Positions 7,893-13,980 of a stretch of 33,095 nt of DNA are shown here, in pieces. Made by a program: the position numbers and the translations under genes. A model generated the notes under the pieces. The model was not told the DNA's origin. It made no database searches and saw only the letters and a program-made list of their open reading frames with translations. The DNA comes from a virus: positions 1 to 33,095 of IMG/VR virus record IMGVR_UViG_3300031857_000778. The stretch is one strand, 5' to 3'. The stretch's first letter is position 1. Each line of letters starts with the position of its first letter.

Positions 7893-8049
7893 AGGCGGAG
7901 AAGAGAACACTCTCGCCCATTACAAGCGAGCTACTCATTGGCACGACAAGTGTGATGATAAGGGGTGTGTATGCCAGCACAAGACTGGTCCAGGGTACGT
8001 AAAGCGGGGCGGCACAAAGGTTCCGTTGATGCAAACTCAATCCCCGTAG
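7870..8049 (+). CDS. Overlapping Cys/His-rich zinc protein
   Basis: A 59-codon frame bridges the acidic gene and the primase zinc-finger gene and overlaps both. The product starts MICQNCHKGGEEN and contains CxxC, a His patch (HWHDKC) and KGCVCQHKTG, enough ligands for one or two zinc ions. GAGAAGG lies 6 bases before the ATG. The pattern looks like a genuine zinc ribbon and fills most of the 78-base space between its neighbours. Function unknown. Confidence 0.6.
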   Translation: MICQNCHKGGEENTLAHYKRATHWHDKCDDKGCVCQHKTGPGYVKRGGTKVPLMQTQSP

Positions 8050-8348
8050 GAGTAATCGTAACTCACTATGGCGGTGAGGTAAGAGAAGGTAAGTCAGCAT
8101 CCGTTCGCTGTTGCATCCATAACGACAGTAGACGTAGTGCTGTAATAAATACCTATGACAATTTGTACTACTGCCACACCTGCGGTAAGGGTGGAAGCGC
8201 AGTAGATATCGTTATGGAAATAGAGAACTTGGAGTTCAAGGATGCCCTCAATCGTGCAATCGAAATCGTTGCTGGAAGCGGCCAATCATTACAGTCAGGC
8301 AATAAACGAAGAGGCTCTAAACTATCTCGAAGGACGTGGAATATCTGA
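7971..8348 (+). CDS. DNA primase, CHC2 zinc-binding part (split gene)
   Basis: The 125-residue product contains the DnaG-type zinc finger: C47/C48, H50 (CCIHND), then YYCHTCGKGG with C68 and C71, followed by the helix EFKDALNRAIEIV that normally leads into the primase core. After that helix the frame ends in a basic tail with no counterpart in primases. The rest of the primase continues in another frame in the next gene, overlapping by 107 bases. The start is ATG 7971 with AAGGGG upstream; a GTG at 7965 is also possible. The domain would bind template and help choose the priming site. Confidence 0.82.
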   Translation: MPAQDWSRVRKAGRHKGSVDANSIPVGVIVTHYGGEVREGKSASVRCCIHNDSRRSAVINTYDNLYYCHTCGKGGSAVDIVMEIENLEFKDALNRAIEIVAGSGQSLQSGNKRRGSKLSRRTWNI

Positions 8349-8892
8349 TGTAATCGCACATCAGTATTCGTTGGGTGTAGTAACAGATCCAATCAACGGC
8401 CACGAAATGCACACGGGCTGGCTTTCTATACCCTACATCACAGCTAATGGTCTATGCGTAGGCTTTAAGTTCAGACGATTAGATGAAGGCAAACCCAAGT
8501 ATGGATCTCCATTGGGACAGAAGGCACACCTATACAACGTAGGTGACATCACCATTGACAGCTCTTACATTGCAGTATGTGAAGGTGAATTAGATACAGT
8601 CATCTTGTCTGGTCTAGTGGGCATACCAGCAGTAGGTGTACCTGGAGTTCAGGCTTGGAAGCCACACTTTGTCAAACTCTTTGCTGGCTATGACAACATC
8701 TTTGTTATCGGTGACAATGACATCAAGGAAGATGGTACTAACCCAGGTGCTGAGTTTTCTAAGCGTGTCGCACAAGAGGTTACAAATAGTACAATAGTAA
8801 CATTACCCCCATCAATGGACATCAATGACTACTACTTAGCCAATGGTGTAGATGCAACTAGAGCTTTGCTACTAGGTGAGAAGGATGAGTAG
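8242..8892 (+). CDS. DNA primase, TOPRIM catalytic part (split gene)
   Basis: The 216-residue product begins with the helical region that joins zinc finger to core in DnaG proteins (EALNYLEGRGIS, then YSLGVV), continues with FKFRRLDEGKPKYG, and has the TOPRIM motifs CEGELD (E114) and IGDND (D158, D160) that bind catalytic metal. It therefore carries the RNA-primer synthesis site. ATG 8242 has GGAG seven bases upstream, so separate translation is possible; equally, a frame change near 8270-8290 would join it to the zinc-finger gene into a normal primase. Confidence 0.85.
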   Translation: MPSIVQSKSLLEAANHYSQAINEEALNYLEGRGISDVIAHQYSLGVVTDPINGHEMHTGWLSIPYITANGLCVGFKFRRLDEGKPKYGSPLGQKAHLYNVGDITIDSSYIAVCEGELDTVILSGLVGIPAVGVPGVQAWKPHFVKLFAGYDNIFVIGDNDIKEDGTNPGAEFSKRVAQEVTNSTIVTLPPSMDINDYYLANGVDATRALLLGEKDE

Positions 8893-8898
8893 AGACGA

Positions 8899-9294
8899 AT
8901 GGCTACAAATGGTACAGATTTTGCAGCATATGGGCTTCCAGATCCTAGAGATCAATACGGAAACCGAGACACTCTTGATTCGACCTATACAGACAAGATA
9001 GATGCAGCCTTTATCGCAGATGTCTGGCGTATTATGGATCAAGCAGGCAATCTGCTGGTGCGTAAGCATCACGACTACGGTCCAAAGAACATTGCTCACT
9101 CACCAGGTGGACCACTTAATGGTCTGCGTGTACGTATGTGGGACAAGATAGCTCGCATCAATAACCTTCTTGACTCTGGCGTTAAGCCAAGCAACGAGTC
9201 CTTGCGTGACTCTTTCTTAGATCTACTGAACTACTCAGCTATTGCAATGATGGTACTCGATGGTGTGTGGCCTGAAGTAGAGGACAATGACTGA
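8899..9294 (+). CDS. Nmad1/DUF1599 protein
   Basis: The 131-residue all-helical product has KHHDYGPKNI (residues 56-65), VRMWDKIARINNL (78-90), NESLRDSFLDLLNY (99-112) and a C-terminal MMVLDGVWP, the pattern of DUF1599, also named nucleotide-modification-associated domain 1. The acidic and His positions recall all-alpha NTP pyrophosphohydrolases. In phages the family is proposed to act on modified or toxic nucleotides, but its substrate is unknown. The start ATG lies six bases after the primase stop. Confidence 0.82.
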   Translation: MATNGTDFAAYGLPDPRDQYGNRDTLDSTYTDKIDAAFIADVWRIMDQAGNLLVRKHHDYGPKNIAHSPGGPLNGLRVRMWDKIARINNLLDSGVKPSNESLRDSFLDLLNYSAIAMMVLDGVWPEVEDND

Positions 9295-9919
9295 GTTACA
9301 TAAGTCTATCTACGACATAGCACCTAGCGTTGCAAGTGCAATAGCAAGGCGCTTTCGTGGCTACGTAGAACGAGATGATGTCCTGCAAGAATGTCTTGCT
9401 TGGGCATTAACACGTGGTAGACAGTTCGATGAGATGCTTAATGAACCCAACCCAGTCCAGCGTGTCATCAATGAGAAGCGTATTGCTTGGCAGATGAAGC
9501 GTACTGCTGAACGTTATGCTCGCAAGGAGAAGGCGGCTAAGTCTGGTTATCGCACAGGTGATGAAGCCTTCTACGATACAGCTATGATCGCACAGGTCTT
9601 GCCTCACGTGATTGCATCCATTGTAGATAACACAGTCTTAGAACAAGCACAAAACATCATCAACGATGGTTCACCTAAGAAGCCTAGCGTTCCAGCAGAA
9701 GGTGGCAACCTGCTTGCTACCTTGATTGATGTCAAGCGTTCTTATCTTAAGTTAGAAGTAGAGGACCAGACCATACTTCGCTTGCGCTACCACGAGGGAC
9801 AGACCTTGCAACAGGTGGCAAACGTCTTAGAGTGTGCAGTATCTACCGCAGATCGTAGATGCACCAGCGCATTGCGTAAGGTGCAGAACGGTTTGGGTGG
9901 TGACAACCCGTGGCAATGA
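9287..9919 (+). CDS. Sigma-70-like protein with region-4 HTH
   Basis: The 210-residue product has an N-terminal part resembling a reduced sigma region 2 (GYVERDDVLQECLAWAL) and a C-terminal helix-turn-helix (LRLRYHEGQTLQQVANVLE, then STADRRCTSALRKV) like sigma region 4. It may direct host RNA polymerase to phage promoters or act as a related DNA-binding regulator. No clear core-binding region 2.2 was verified. It overlaps the Nmad1 gene by 8 bases and the next gene by 4. Confidence 0.78.
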   Translation: MTELHKSIYDIAPSVASAIARRFRGYVERDDVLQECLAWALTRGRQFDEMLNEPNPVQRVINEKRIAWQMKRTAERYARKEKAAKSGYRTGDEAFYDTAMIAQVLPHVIASIVDNTVLEQAQNIINDGSPKKPSVPAEGGNLLATLIDVKRSYLKLEVEDQTILRLRYHEGQTLQQVANVLECAVSTADRRCTSALRKVQNGLGGDNPWQ

Positions 9920-10299
9920 AAGAGATTGATCTATTCTTATTCCTGTTGGATAACAAGTACCCAGACCTACAAAAGTCAGAGGGCATCTACGACTCCTTCG
10001 ATTGCATTAGTCGTGACTCGAACGCATACATAGAGTTGAAGTGTCGCAACACCCACTATCCCACGCTACTGATTGAAGAGTTCAAGTATCGAAAACTTAT
10101 CACTCAGGCAGCAGAGCGAGATCTCACCCCCTTCTACATTAACTCGACTCCAGAAGGGGTCTTTTCTTTTGACCTAATGGAAGTGGCAGAGCCAGAGTGG
10201 TTTAGTCATTGGATGCCAGCGACAACTGAGTTCTCACGTTCTAACAAGGTCAGCAAGTTAGTAGGTTATCTACCTATCGAGGAAGCGGTGAAGCTCTGA
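9916..10299 (+). CDS. Small PD-(D/E)XK-type nuclease
   Basis: From ATG 9916 (ATGA overlap with the sigma-like gene) the 127-residue product has YDSFDC followed by NAYIELKCR, where D29, E40 and K42 fit the core of restriction-endonuclease-fold proteins, and a later EEFKYRKL helix. A GTG at 9910 is also in frame. It is the third nuclease of this fold in the operon. Function could be junction cutting, host DNA degradation or repair; the sequence does not say. Confidence 0.72.
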   Translation: MKEIDLFLFLLDNKYPDLQKSEGIYDSFDCISRDSNAYIELKCRNTHYPTLLIEEFKYRKLITQAAERDLTPFYINSTPEGVFSFDLMEVAEPEWFSHWMPATTEFSRSNKVSKLVGYLPIEEAVKL

Positions 10300-10472
10300 T
10301 GCAGTATGACTATCGTTGCACAGAATGCAATGGCGAATTAACTATTGAACGATCTATCCACGAGGACCCACGTGAACCTTCTTGCTTTGATTGCCACGTC
10401 CCAATGATACGCAAGTGGGACTCGCCAGCTATCACCTTCAAGGGTAAAGGATTTTACTCTACTGGTGGATAG
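10299..10472 (+). CDS. FmdB-like zinc-ribbon protein
   Basis: A 57-codon frame overlapping the previous stop by one base (TGATG). The product begins MQYDYRCTECNG, has a second knuckle SCFDCHV, and ends FKGKGFYSTGG, the layout and closing motif of FmdB-type regulatory zinc ribbons found in bacteria and phages. It is the last gene before the convergent terminator. Confidence 0.8.
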   Translation: MQYDYRCTECNGELTIERSIHEDPREPSCFDCHVPMIRKWDSPAITFKGKGFYSTGG

Positions 10473-10494
10473 TGCTATGCTTTATGTACCTCGG

Positions 10495-10507
10495 CAGCAA
10501 ATTGCTG
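10495..10507. promoter_or_regulatory. 13-bp dyad CAGCAA-A-TTGCTG
   Basis: A perfect inverted repeat of six bases around one central A sits between the last plus-strand gene and the terminator. It could be a small operator or just part of the terminator region. Confidence 0.35.
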
Positions 10508-10521
10508 AGAGTGCTAGCAAG

Positions 10522-10553
10522 AAGCCCCCGCCAGTTATGGCGAGGGCTTTTTG
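10522..10553. terminator. Terminator between convergent operons
   Basis: Stem AAGCCCCCGCCA/TGGCGAGGGCTT with one mismatch and a GTTA loop, followed on the plus strand by a T-run (CTTTTTG). On the minus strand the stem is followed by the weaker CTTCTTGCT, so it may also stop the methyltransferase transcript. Confidence 0.85.
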
Positions 10554-10572
10554 TTTGCTGAAGGAAAAGGGT

Positions 10573-10989
10573 TCAGAAACCTTCAGCCACATCTACTATG
10601 CCTTGCACGATCCACTCTACCACAGGTACTGCAACTGCATTACCTATCTGGCGATAGCGCGTTGAGTCAGCCGCACCTTCAGTCCAGTTATCAGGAAAGC
10701 CCTGCAATCTTTCGCACTCAATAGGTGTAAGCCTTCTTACTGGTGTCTGTTCATTGATAACATAAGGAACACGAGCACCACCTGTTCCCCAGTATGTAGC
10801 TACTGTCGGAGAATACTTCTCATACAGGCGAGTATCATCTACTCGCGTAGCCTCAAAGATCAAGACTGTTGCTCTCACTTCTGCGGTGTTATCAAAAGCG
10901 TTCAATGTAGGACACACTCCACCCTCAATCCAGGTTTCGTGATCCTCATTGTGTTGTGCTCTCCTGCTCTTGACGTACCACATTCTCAA
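10573..10989 (-). CDS. Cytosine-C5 DNA methyltransferase, C-terminal part
   Basis: This frame holds the end of a Dcm-type enzyme: VKSRRAQHNEDHETW and CPTLNAFD from the target-recognition region, then motif IX-like RLTPIECERLQGFPDNW and motif X-like YRQIGNAVAVPVV. The N-terminal catalytic part is the next gene upstream, in another frame. The first possible start is TTG 10989, overlapping the upstream TGA (TTGA); ATG 10983 is more usual. Neither half alone would methylate DNA; the halves must associate, be joined by a -1 frame change, or be a broken gene. Confidence 0.8.
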   Translation of the reverse strand: MRMWYVKSRRAQHNEDHETWIEGGVCPTLNAFDNTAEVRATVLIFEATRVDDTRLYEKYSPTVATYWGTGGARVPYVINEQTPVRRLTPIECERLQGFPDNWTEGAADSTRYRQIGNAVAVPVVEWIVQGIVDVAEGF

Positions 10990-11612
10990 ATGCTTTCTGT
11001 AATTGATCTGGTAACAGCTTGCCGTTCCTGTTGCTCCTGCGGAGTACTCCCTCTGCGGCCTTGACTGTTAAATAGTATTTCTGCTGGACTGGTTGAGTCT
11101 GAACCACGTCTGCCAACGATGAAGACACGCTTCCTTCGCTGGGGTACTCCAAAGTATTGAGCATCAAGCACACGCCACCCGAGAGAATACCCGAGGTCGG
11201 CCATCGTCCCGATGACGACTCCAAAATCTTTTCCATCGTTACTGGATAACAAACCAGGGACGTTTTCGATGATGAAGTATTCTGTTTGCGTTTCTTCCAC
11301 AAGTCTTGCAATCTCCCAGAATAACCCGCTTCGTGCGCCAGCAAGACCAGCACGTTTGCCAGCAACGCTGAGGTCTTGACAGGGAAATCCTCCTGTAATA
11401 ATTCCTTTGCTTGGTGTAAATCCTGCATTGATTAAGTCCTCACCCTTCACTTCTGTAACGTCAGTAAATTGCTTCGCATTGGGGAAGTGCTGAGCCAGCA
11501 CCTCGTTGCACTTCTTATCTATCTCTACGCTAGCTACAACCTTTACTCCTTGTCGCTGCATAGCAAGATCAAACCCACCCACTCCTGCAAAGAGTGAGAC
11601 ACCCGTCAGCAC
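10986..11612 (-). CDS. Cytosine-C5 DNA methyltransferase, N-terminal part
   Basis: Start GTG 11612, directly after the lysozyme-like gene stop. The 208-residue product has motif I SLFAGVGGFDLA (S-adenosylmethionine binding), motif IV GGFPCQDLS with catalytic C78, motif VI ENV (116-118) and motif VIII YFGVPQRRKRVFIV. It then stops in the target-recognition region, before motifs IX and X. The following frame supplies these. Phages use such enzymes to protect DNA from host restriction; no partner restriction gene is seen. Confidence 0.85.
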   Translation of the reverse strand: MLTGVSLFAGVGGFDLAMQRQGVKVVASVEIDKKCNEVLAQHFPNAKQFTDVTEVKGEDLINAGFTPSKGIITGGFPCQDLSVAGKRAGLAGARSGLFWEIARLVEETQTEYFIIENVPGLLSSNDGKDFGVVIGTMADLGYSLGWRVLDAQYFGVPQRRKRVFIVGRRGSDSTSPAEILFNSQGRRGSTPQEQQERQAVTRSITESI

Positions 11613-12047
11613 TTAGTACCACCCTCGTCTGTCTGAGTGTCCAAGAGCGCGACACGCACTCCCTCGATAGCGGTGACCAAGGTATCGTAAACCGTGAAGG
11701 ATTTGTAGTTCAGGCTCTCCACTACGTTCTCTAAGGAGTTGAGCAATTCCAAAAGCTGAGCTTCTTGGTTTGCCCTCAGAGTCTCTTGGGCGAGCAAGGT
11801 GGTCGAACCTGGACTCACGGGTCCATAGGGTGACGAGACACTCTCTCTCTTGCCTATTGTATCCGAGTGCTCGTGAGTAACTAATTGCAAGTGCCTTGTT
11901 CTCACGCTTTTCCTCCATCGTTGCCTTCGTTCGTTCCTTCATTACTGGTACGTGCAAGGTCGTCTGCACCTGTGGCTCGTGTGTGAACGCCCATAGAAAG
12001 AACAGTAGAGCCGTCAATGCTAATCCAATTTTTCCCTTGTTTCTCAT
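11613..12047 (-). CDS. Membrane-anchored lysozyme/SLT-like protein
   Basis: The 144-residue product starts with a basic-hydrophobic signal or anchor (KIGLALTALLFFLWAF, residues 6-21), a helical linker, and a compact domain from residue 50: TLWTRESRFD with candidate catalytic E78, SSAFGIAQLL, RYLGHRYRG and a final GWY. This matches lytic transglycosylase-like or APF-type domains that cleave the glycan strand. C70 and C132 could form a disulfide outside the cell. GGAGAAG lies nine bases before the ATG. It is distinct from the M15 endolysin and is read with the small-gene operon, so a role in entry, superinfection control or wall remodelling is possible. Confidence 0.8.
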   Translation of the reverse strand: MRNKGKIGLALTALLFFLWAFTHEPQVQTTLHVPVMKERTKATMEEKRENKALAISYSRALGYNRQERECLVTLWTRESRFDHLARPRDSEGKPRSSAFGIAQLLRERSGEPELQILHGLRYLGHRYRGSACRALGHSDRRGWY

Positions 12048-12201
12048 CTGCTATCTTCTCCATTTCGAGCAACTGCTTATAGGTATCAGGGTATAGATGA
12101 GCAAGGCGTACTAGCGCACGATCTCTCGCCCTTCTGTAATTACGATCACGTATAGTCTTACGTGCTGCCGTAGCCATACGTCTTTGTGCATCATCAATCA
12201 T
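11902..12201 (-). CDS. Basic helical protein of unknown function
   Basis: ATG 12201 has GGGAGG nine bases upstream, so it is chosen over a TTG at 12222. The 99-residue product begins MIDDAQRRMATAARKT and has an Arg-rich helical half (RDRNYRRARDRALVRLAHLYP), then a polar tail. It resembles a nucleic-acid-binding protein. It overlaps the lysozyme-like gene by 146 bases, an unusually long overlap, so the true C-terminal extent is odd but the frame is open. Confidence 0.62.
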   Translation of the reverse strand: MIDDAQRRMATAARKTIRDRNYRRARDRALVRLAHLYPDTYKQLLEMEKIADEKQGKNWISIDGSTVLSMGVHTRATGADDLARTSNEGTNEGNDGGKA

Positions 12202-12274
12202 TGAGCTTATCCTCCCATACAATCAAAGCATAGGCAATTAGCATTACTATTACTATCCCAATCCACAGGTTCAT
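12194..12274 (-). CDS. 26-residue membrane microprotein
   Basis: ATG 12274 forms an ATGA overlap with the previous stop, and the frame ends 8 bases inside the next gene. The product begins MNLWIGIVIVMLIAYALIVW, almost entirely one hydrophobic span, with a charged tail (EDKLND). The downstream gene's Shine-Dalgarno lies within it. Too short for family assignment, but overlap on both sides and clean topology favour a real gene. Confidence 0.5.
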   Translation of the reverse strand: MNLWIGIVIVMLIAYALIVWEDKLND

Positions 12275-12543
12275 AGGCTCGCAGCCCTTACAATTTCGCT
12301 GATGTCTAAGGTCTGACCCACCAGGTGAGCGTCCTCATCATCACTATCCCAAGCACTTACCAATAGACGGCTACCTGTTGGAGAGTTAGCAAGCCATTGG
12401 ATAGCCTGCTCAGCATTAGCTCCGCCCCACGTGTTTTCTCCGTCAGGTTCTACTACCTCGTAGAATAGGATCAGCTCAGACTTCTTTGGGTGTATCGTGT
12501 ATAGGTTGGGATAGTGCGCCTTAGTAATAAACCCTCTATTCAT
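12271..12543 (-). CDS. Hypothetical protein
   Basis: ATG 12543 is preceded by AAGGGG; a GTG one codon earlier is possible. The roughly 90-residue product is a mixed alpha/beta protein with acidic stretches (SAWDSDDEDAH) and a Trp/Gly turn (ENTWGGANAEQAIQWL). No motif is recognised. It overlaps the previous gene by 8 bases. Confidence 0.7.
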   Translation of the reverse strand: MNRGFITKAHYPNLYTIHPKKSELILFYEVVEPDGENTWGGANAEQAIQWLANSPTGSRLLVSAWDSDDEDAHLVGQTLDISEIVRAASL

Positions 12544-12784
12544 CACCCTTCCCCTCTCCTTCTGCTTGTTCCTTTGCTACATCATTAACTGTTTTCTCAG
12601 GCTTATCCGAGGACAGGCTGATCTTAGACAGGGCTTCGCCTAACGCGGTGCGCCAGTTCGTTGCCTCTCCCGCAGCTAATAGAGTGGGTTCATCTCCACT
12701 AAAGTCAAACAGTTCTACCTTGTTCCACTTTTGTCCCGCTTGTATTACTACTGTGATAACGTGCGTTGCTGTATCTTCACTCAT
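12536..12784 (-). CDS. Hypothetical protein with acidic EGEGKGDE tail
   Basis: The 82-residue product has a beta-rich first half (HVITVVIQAGQKWNKVELF), a helix with a conserved-looking Trp (NWRTALGEALSKI) and a charged tail ending AEGEGKGDE. The tail is encoded by the purine-rich stretch that serves as ribosome-binding site for the next gene. The start ATG overlaps the upstream stop by 8 bases. Function unknown. Confidence 0.7.
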   Translation of the reverse strand: MSEDTATHVITVVIQAGQKWNKVELFDFSGDEPTLLAAGEATNWRTALGEALSKISLSSDKPEKTVNDVAKEQAEGEGKGDE

Positions 12785-12983
12785 TTATTATTCCTATTCT
12801 GTGTAGTGTTTTGACCATACGTTCTACGTTCTTTATTGCCTCACCGATCTCACCGCGTTCCATTTGTTGCACGGCTACCTTCTGGAGTAACTCTACCTTA
12901 GCCACAAGGTATTCTATAGGAGGCTCACCCATACGTAAACTCTCCCTTTCCTTCTCTGTGCAACTGGGGCAACAATAGCTCAT
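12777..12983 (-). CDS. Small protein with CCPSC knuckle and helical body
   Basis: ATG 12983, GGAGGG upstream, one-base-shifted ATGA overlap with the preceding Cys-rich gene. The 68-residue product opens MSYCCPSCTEKERES, then has two amphipathic helices (VAKVELLQKVAVQQM and AIKNVERMVKTLHRI). A single CxxC-like knuckle could bind metal as a dimer. Function unknown. Confidence 0.7.
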   Translation of the reverse strand: MSYCCPSCTEKERESLRMGEPPIEYLVAKVELLQKVAVQQMERGEIGEAIKNVERMVKTLHRIGIINE

Positions 12984-13096
12984 TTCTTACCCTCCACTTC
13001 ACACTCATCACACTCTTTACATAGCCCACAATCCTCACAGGTAAAGTTATACTGCTCGCAAACCTCACAGTATGGCAACGCATAAGGCGCACTCAT
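12980..13096 (-). CDS. Cys-rich 38-residue microprotein
   Basis: The product has seven Cys in 38 residues: YCEVCE, then FTCEDCGLCKECDECE, a run of CxxC spacings from residue 10 to 32, enough for one or two zinc ions or a small iron-sulfur centre. ATG 13096 overlaps the previous stop (ATGA), and GGAGAGGGTGAGG precedes it. The frame ends in ATGA with the next gene. Frame conservation of Cys spacing makes chance unlikely. Confidence 0.68.
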   Translation of the reverse strand: MSAPYALPYCEVCEQYNFTCEDCGLCKECDECEVEGKK

Positions 13097-13170
13097 ACCT
13101 CACCCTCTCCTTCGCTCTCGTTTTCATACCACTCACCGCAAAAGTCACATTGGACTAGATCGTTATTCAT
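13093..13170 (-). CDS. 25-residue CxxC microprotein
   Basis: Begins MNNDLVQCDFCGEWYEN and ends ESEGEGEV. One CxxC zinc knuckle is followed by an acidic tail whose codons form the ribosome-binding site of the next gene. Start and stop both overlap their neighbours (TGATG, ATGA). Very short, so confidence rests on coupling and the knuckle. Confidence 0.5.
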   Translation of the reverse strand: MNNDLVQCDFCGEWYENESEGEGEV

Positions 13171-13286
13171 CACTCACCCTCTCCTTCGCACTTATGAACT
13201 ACGTTATCTGGATAGTCGTAGATACTCTTTATTACATAGCCGTAATGCTTACCGCAATTAAGGCACTCACCTGTCCGAACTATCAT
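13170..13286 (-). CDS. 38-residue zinc-knuckle microprotein
   Basis: Begins MIVRTGECLNCGKHYGYVIK, with CxxC-x-x-H and a later Cys (HKCEGEGE), so a CCHC-type zinc site is possible. Shine-Dalgarno GGAGAGGG lies 6 bases upstream; the stop overlaps the next start (TGATG). The C-terminal EGEGE is encoded by the repeated ribosome-binding element. Confidence 0.6.
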   Translation of the reverse strand: MIVRTGECLNCGKHYGYVIKSIYDYPDNVVHKCEGEGE

Positions 13287-13441
13287 TCACCCTCTCCTTC
13301 TATTGGTAGTACGCGACCCTTAAAGTCGCTGCTGATTATCTTGATTACATCTGAACCCGTAGACAGTTTCTCCCAATCCCAATGTCGGGGATCTCCGTCA
13401 TAGGTATCTATCTCTAGTGCCACTATCCACTTATCTTTCAT
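13283..13441 (-). CDS. 52-residue hypothetical protein
   Basis: AAAGGAGG precedes ATG 13441. The product begins MKDKWIVALEIDTYDGDP and contains HWDWEKLSTG, looking like a small beta-hairpin/helix fold, and again ends in EGEGE. It overlaps both neighbours by 4 bases. No family recognised. Confidence 0.62.
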   Translation of the reverse strand: MKDKWIVALEIDTYDGDPRHWDWEKLSTGSDVIKIISSDFKGRVLPIEGEGE

Positions 13442-13572
13442 ACCGCTACCTCCTTTATCCTTTTAAGAAACTCAGAATAGGTTTCTTTTACATAGTACTC
13501 GCAACTCTTTTTGTGTTGGTCGTACCTGTATTGGTCGCACACCACACAGTTATTGTTAATGTCATAGCACAT
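13438..13572 (-). CDS. 44-residue Cys-containing protein
   Basis: Begins MCYDINNNCVVCDQYRYDQH with Cys at 2, 9, 12 and 23 and a His at 20, a plausible zinc site, followed by a helix (YSEFLKRIKEVAV). GAGGAGG lies upstream of ATG 13572. It ends in ATGA with the next gene. The last codons KEVAV are the next gene's Shine-Dalgarno. Confidence 0.62.
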   Translation of the reverse strand: MCYDINNNCVVCDQYRYDQHKKSCEYYVKETYSEFLKRIKEVAV

Positions 13573-13798
13573 CTAGTTCTACCTCCTCATCATCTAGTAT
13601 CAAGGTGACAGTTATGTCATTGATGATCGACTCATTTATCTTGCCGATCTCGTCCTCTATGTTGCTCATACCCTTAACCGCAGCTCGGCCATAGGCCTCA
13701 TCACTTAGGTTTCCCGTGGTGTCGTCAAGCTCTAGGCATACATTGGTGGTGATTGTCAGGTAATCGGTTACGAAAGTAACGCGGTAGTCGTAGTTCAT
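13562..13798 (-). CDS. Hypothetical beta-strand/helix protein
   Basis: The 78-residue product starts MNYDYRVTFVTDYLTITTN, has a central helix (AAVKGMSNIEDEIGKI) and returns to strand (DITVTLILDDEEVELDV). The symmetrical strand-helix-strand order suggests a small ferredoxin-like fold. ATGA overlap with the upstream gene and 11-base overlap with the downstream one. Function unknown. Confidence 0.72.
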   Translation of the reverse strand: MNYDYRVTFVTDYLTITTNVCLELDDTTGNLSDEAYGRAAVKGMSNIEDEIGKINESIINDITVTLILDDEEVELDVL

Positions 13799-13980
13799 AG
13801 CCCCTCATCCTCGCATAACTGCTCGTGCGCCTCTAGCACGAGGTCAGGTACATCATTACTATCAATGAAATCATCACCCTTAAACCACTCTGTGTGAGTG
13901 CCGTACTCTCCTACATAAGTGCGTACTAGGTACTCACCTAGTTGCCACTCATACTTAGTTTCCGTGATCTCCATACTCAT
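13795..13980 (-). CDS. Hypothetical acidic protein
   Basis: ATG 13980 overlaps the upstream stop (TAATG) with GAGAGAGG before it; an upstream TTG at 14007 is rejected. The 61-residue product begins MSMEITETKYEWQLGEYLV, is beta-rich and ends in an acidic helix (LEAHEQLCEDEGL). No motif recognised. Confidence 0.68.
   Translation of the reverse strand: MSMEITETKYEWQLGEYLVRTYVGEYGTHTEWFKGDDFIDSNDVPDLVLEAHEQLCEDEGL

Noticed and set aside
10946-11428. 160-codon minus-strand frame over the methyltransferase junction
   Set aside because: The translation lacks methyltransferase motifs, which lie in the two other frames.
11606-11905. 99-codon minus-strand frame overlapping the lysozyme-like gene
   Set aside because: It is entirely inside another frame that carries a recognisable signal anchor and lysozyme-like motifs.
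13093-13300. CRISPR-like array from the repeated 14-base word
   Set aside because: Spacing is irregular (74 and 113 bases) and each spacer is a coding gene; the repeats are ribosome-binding sites.
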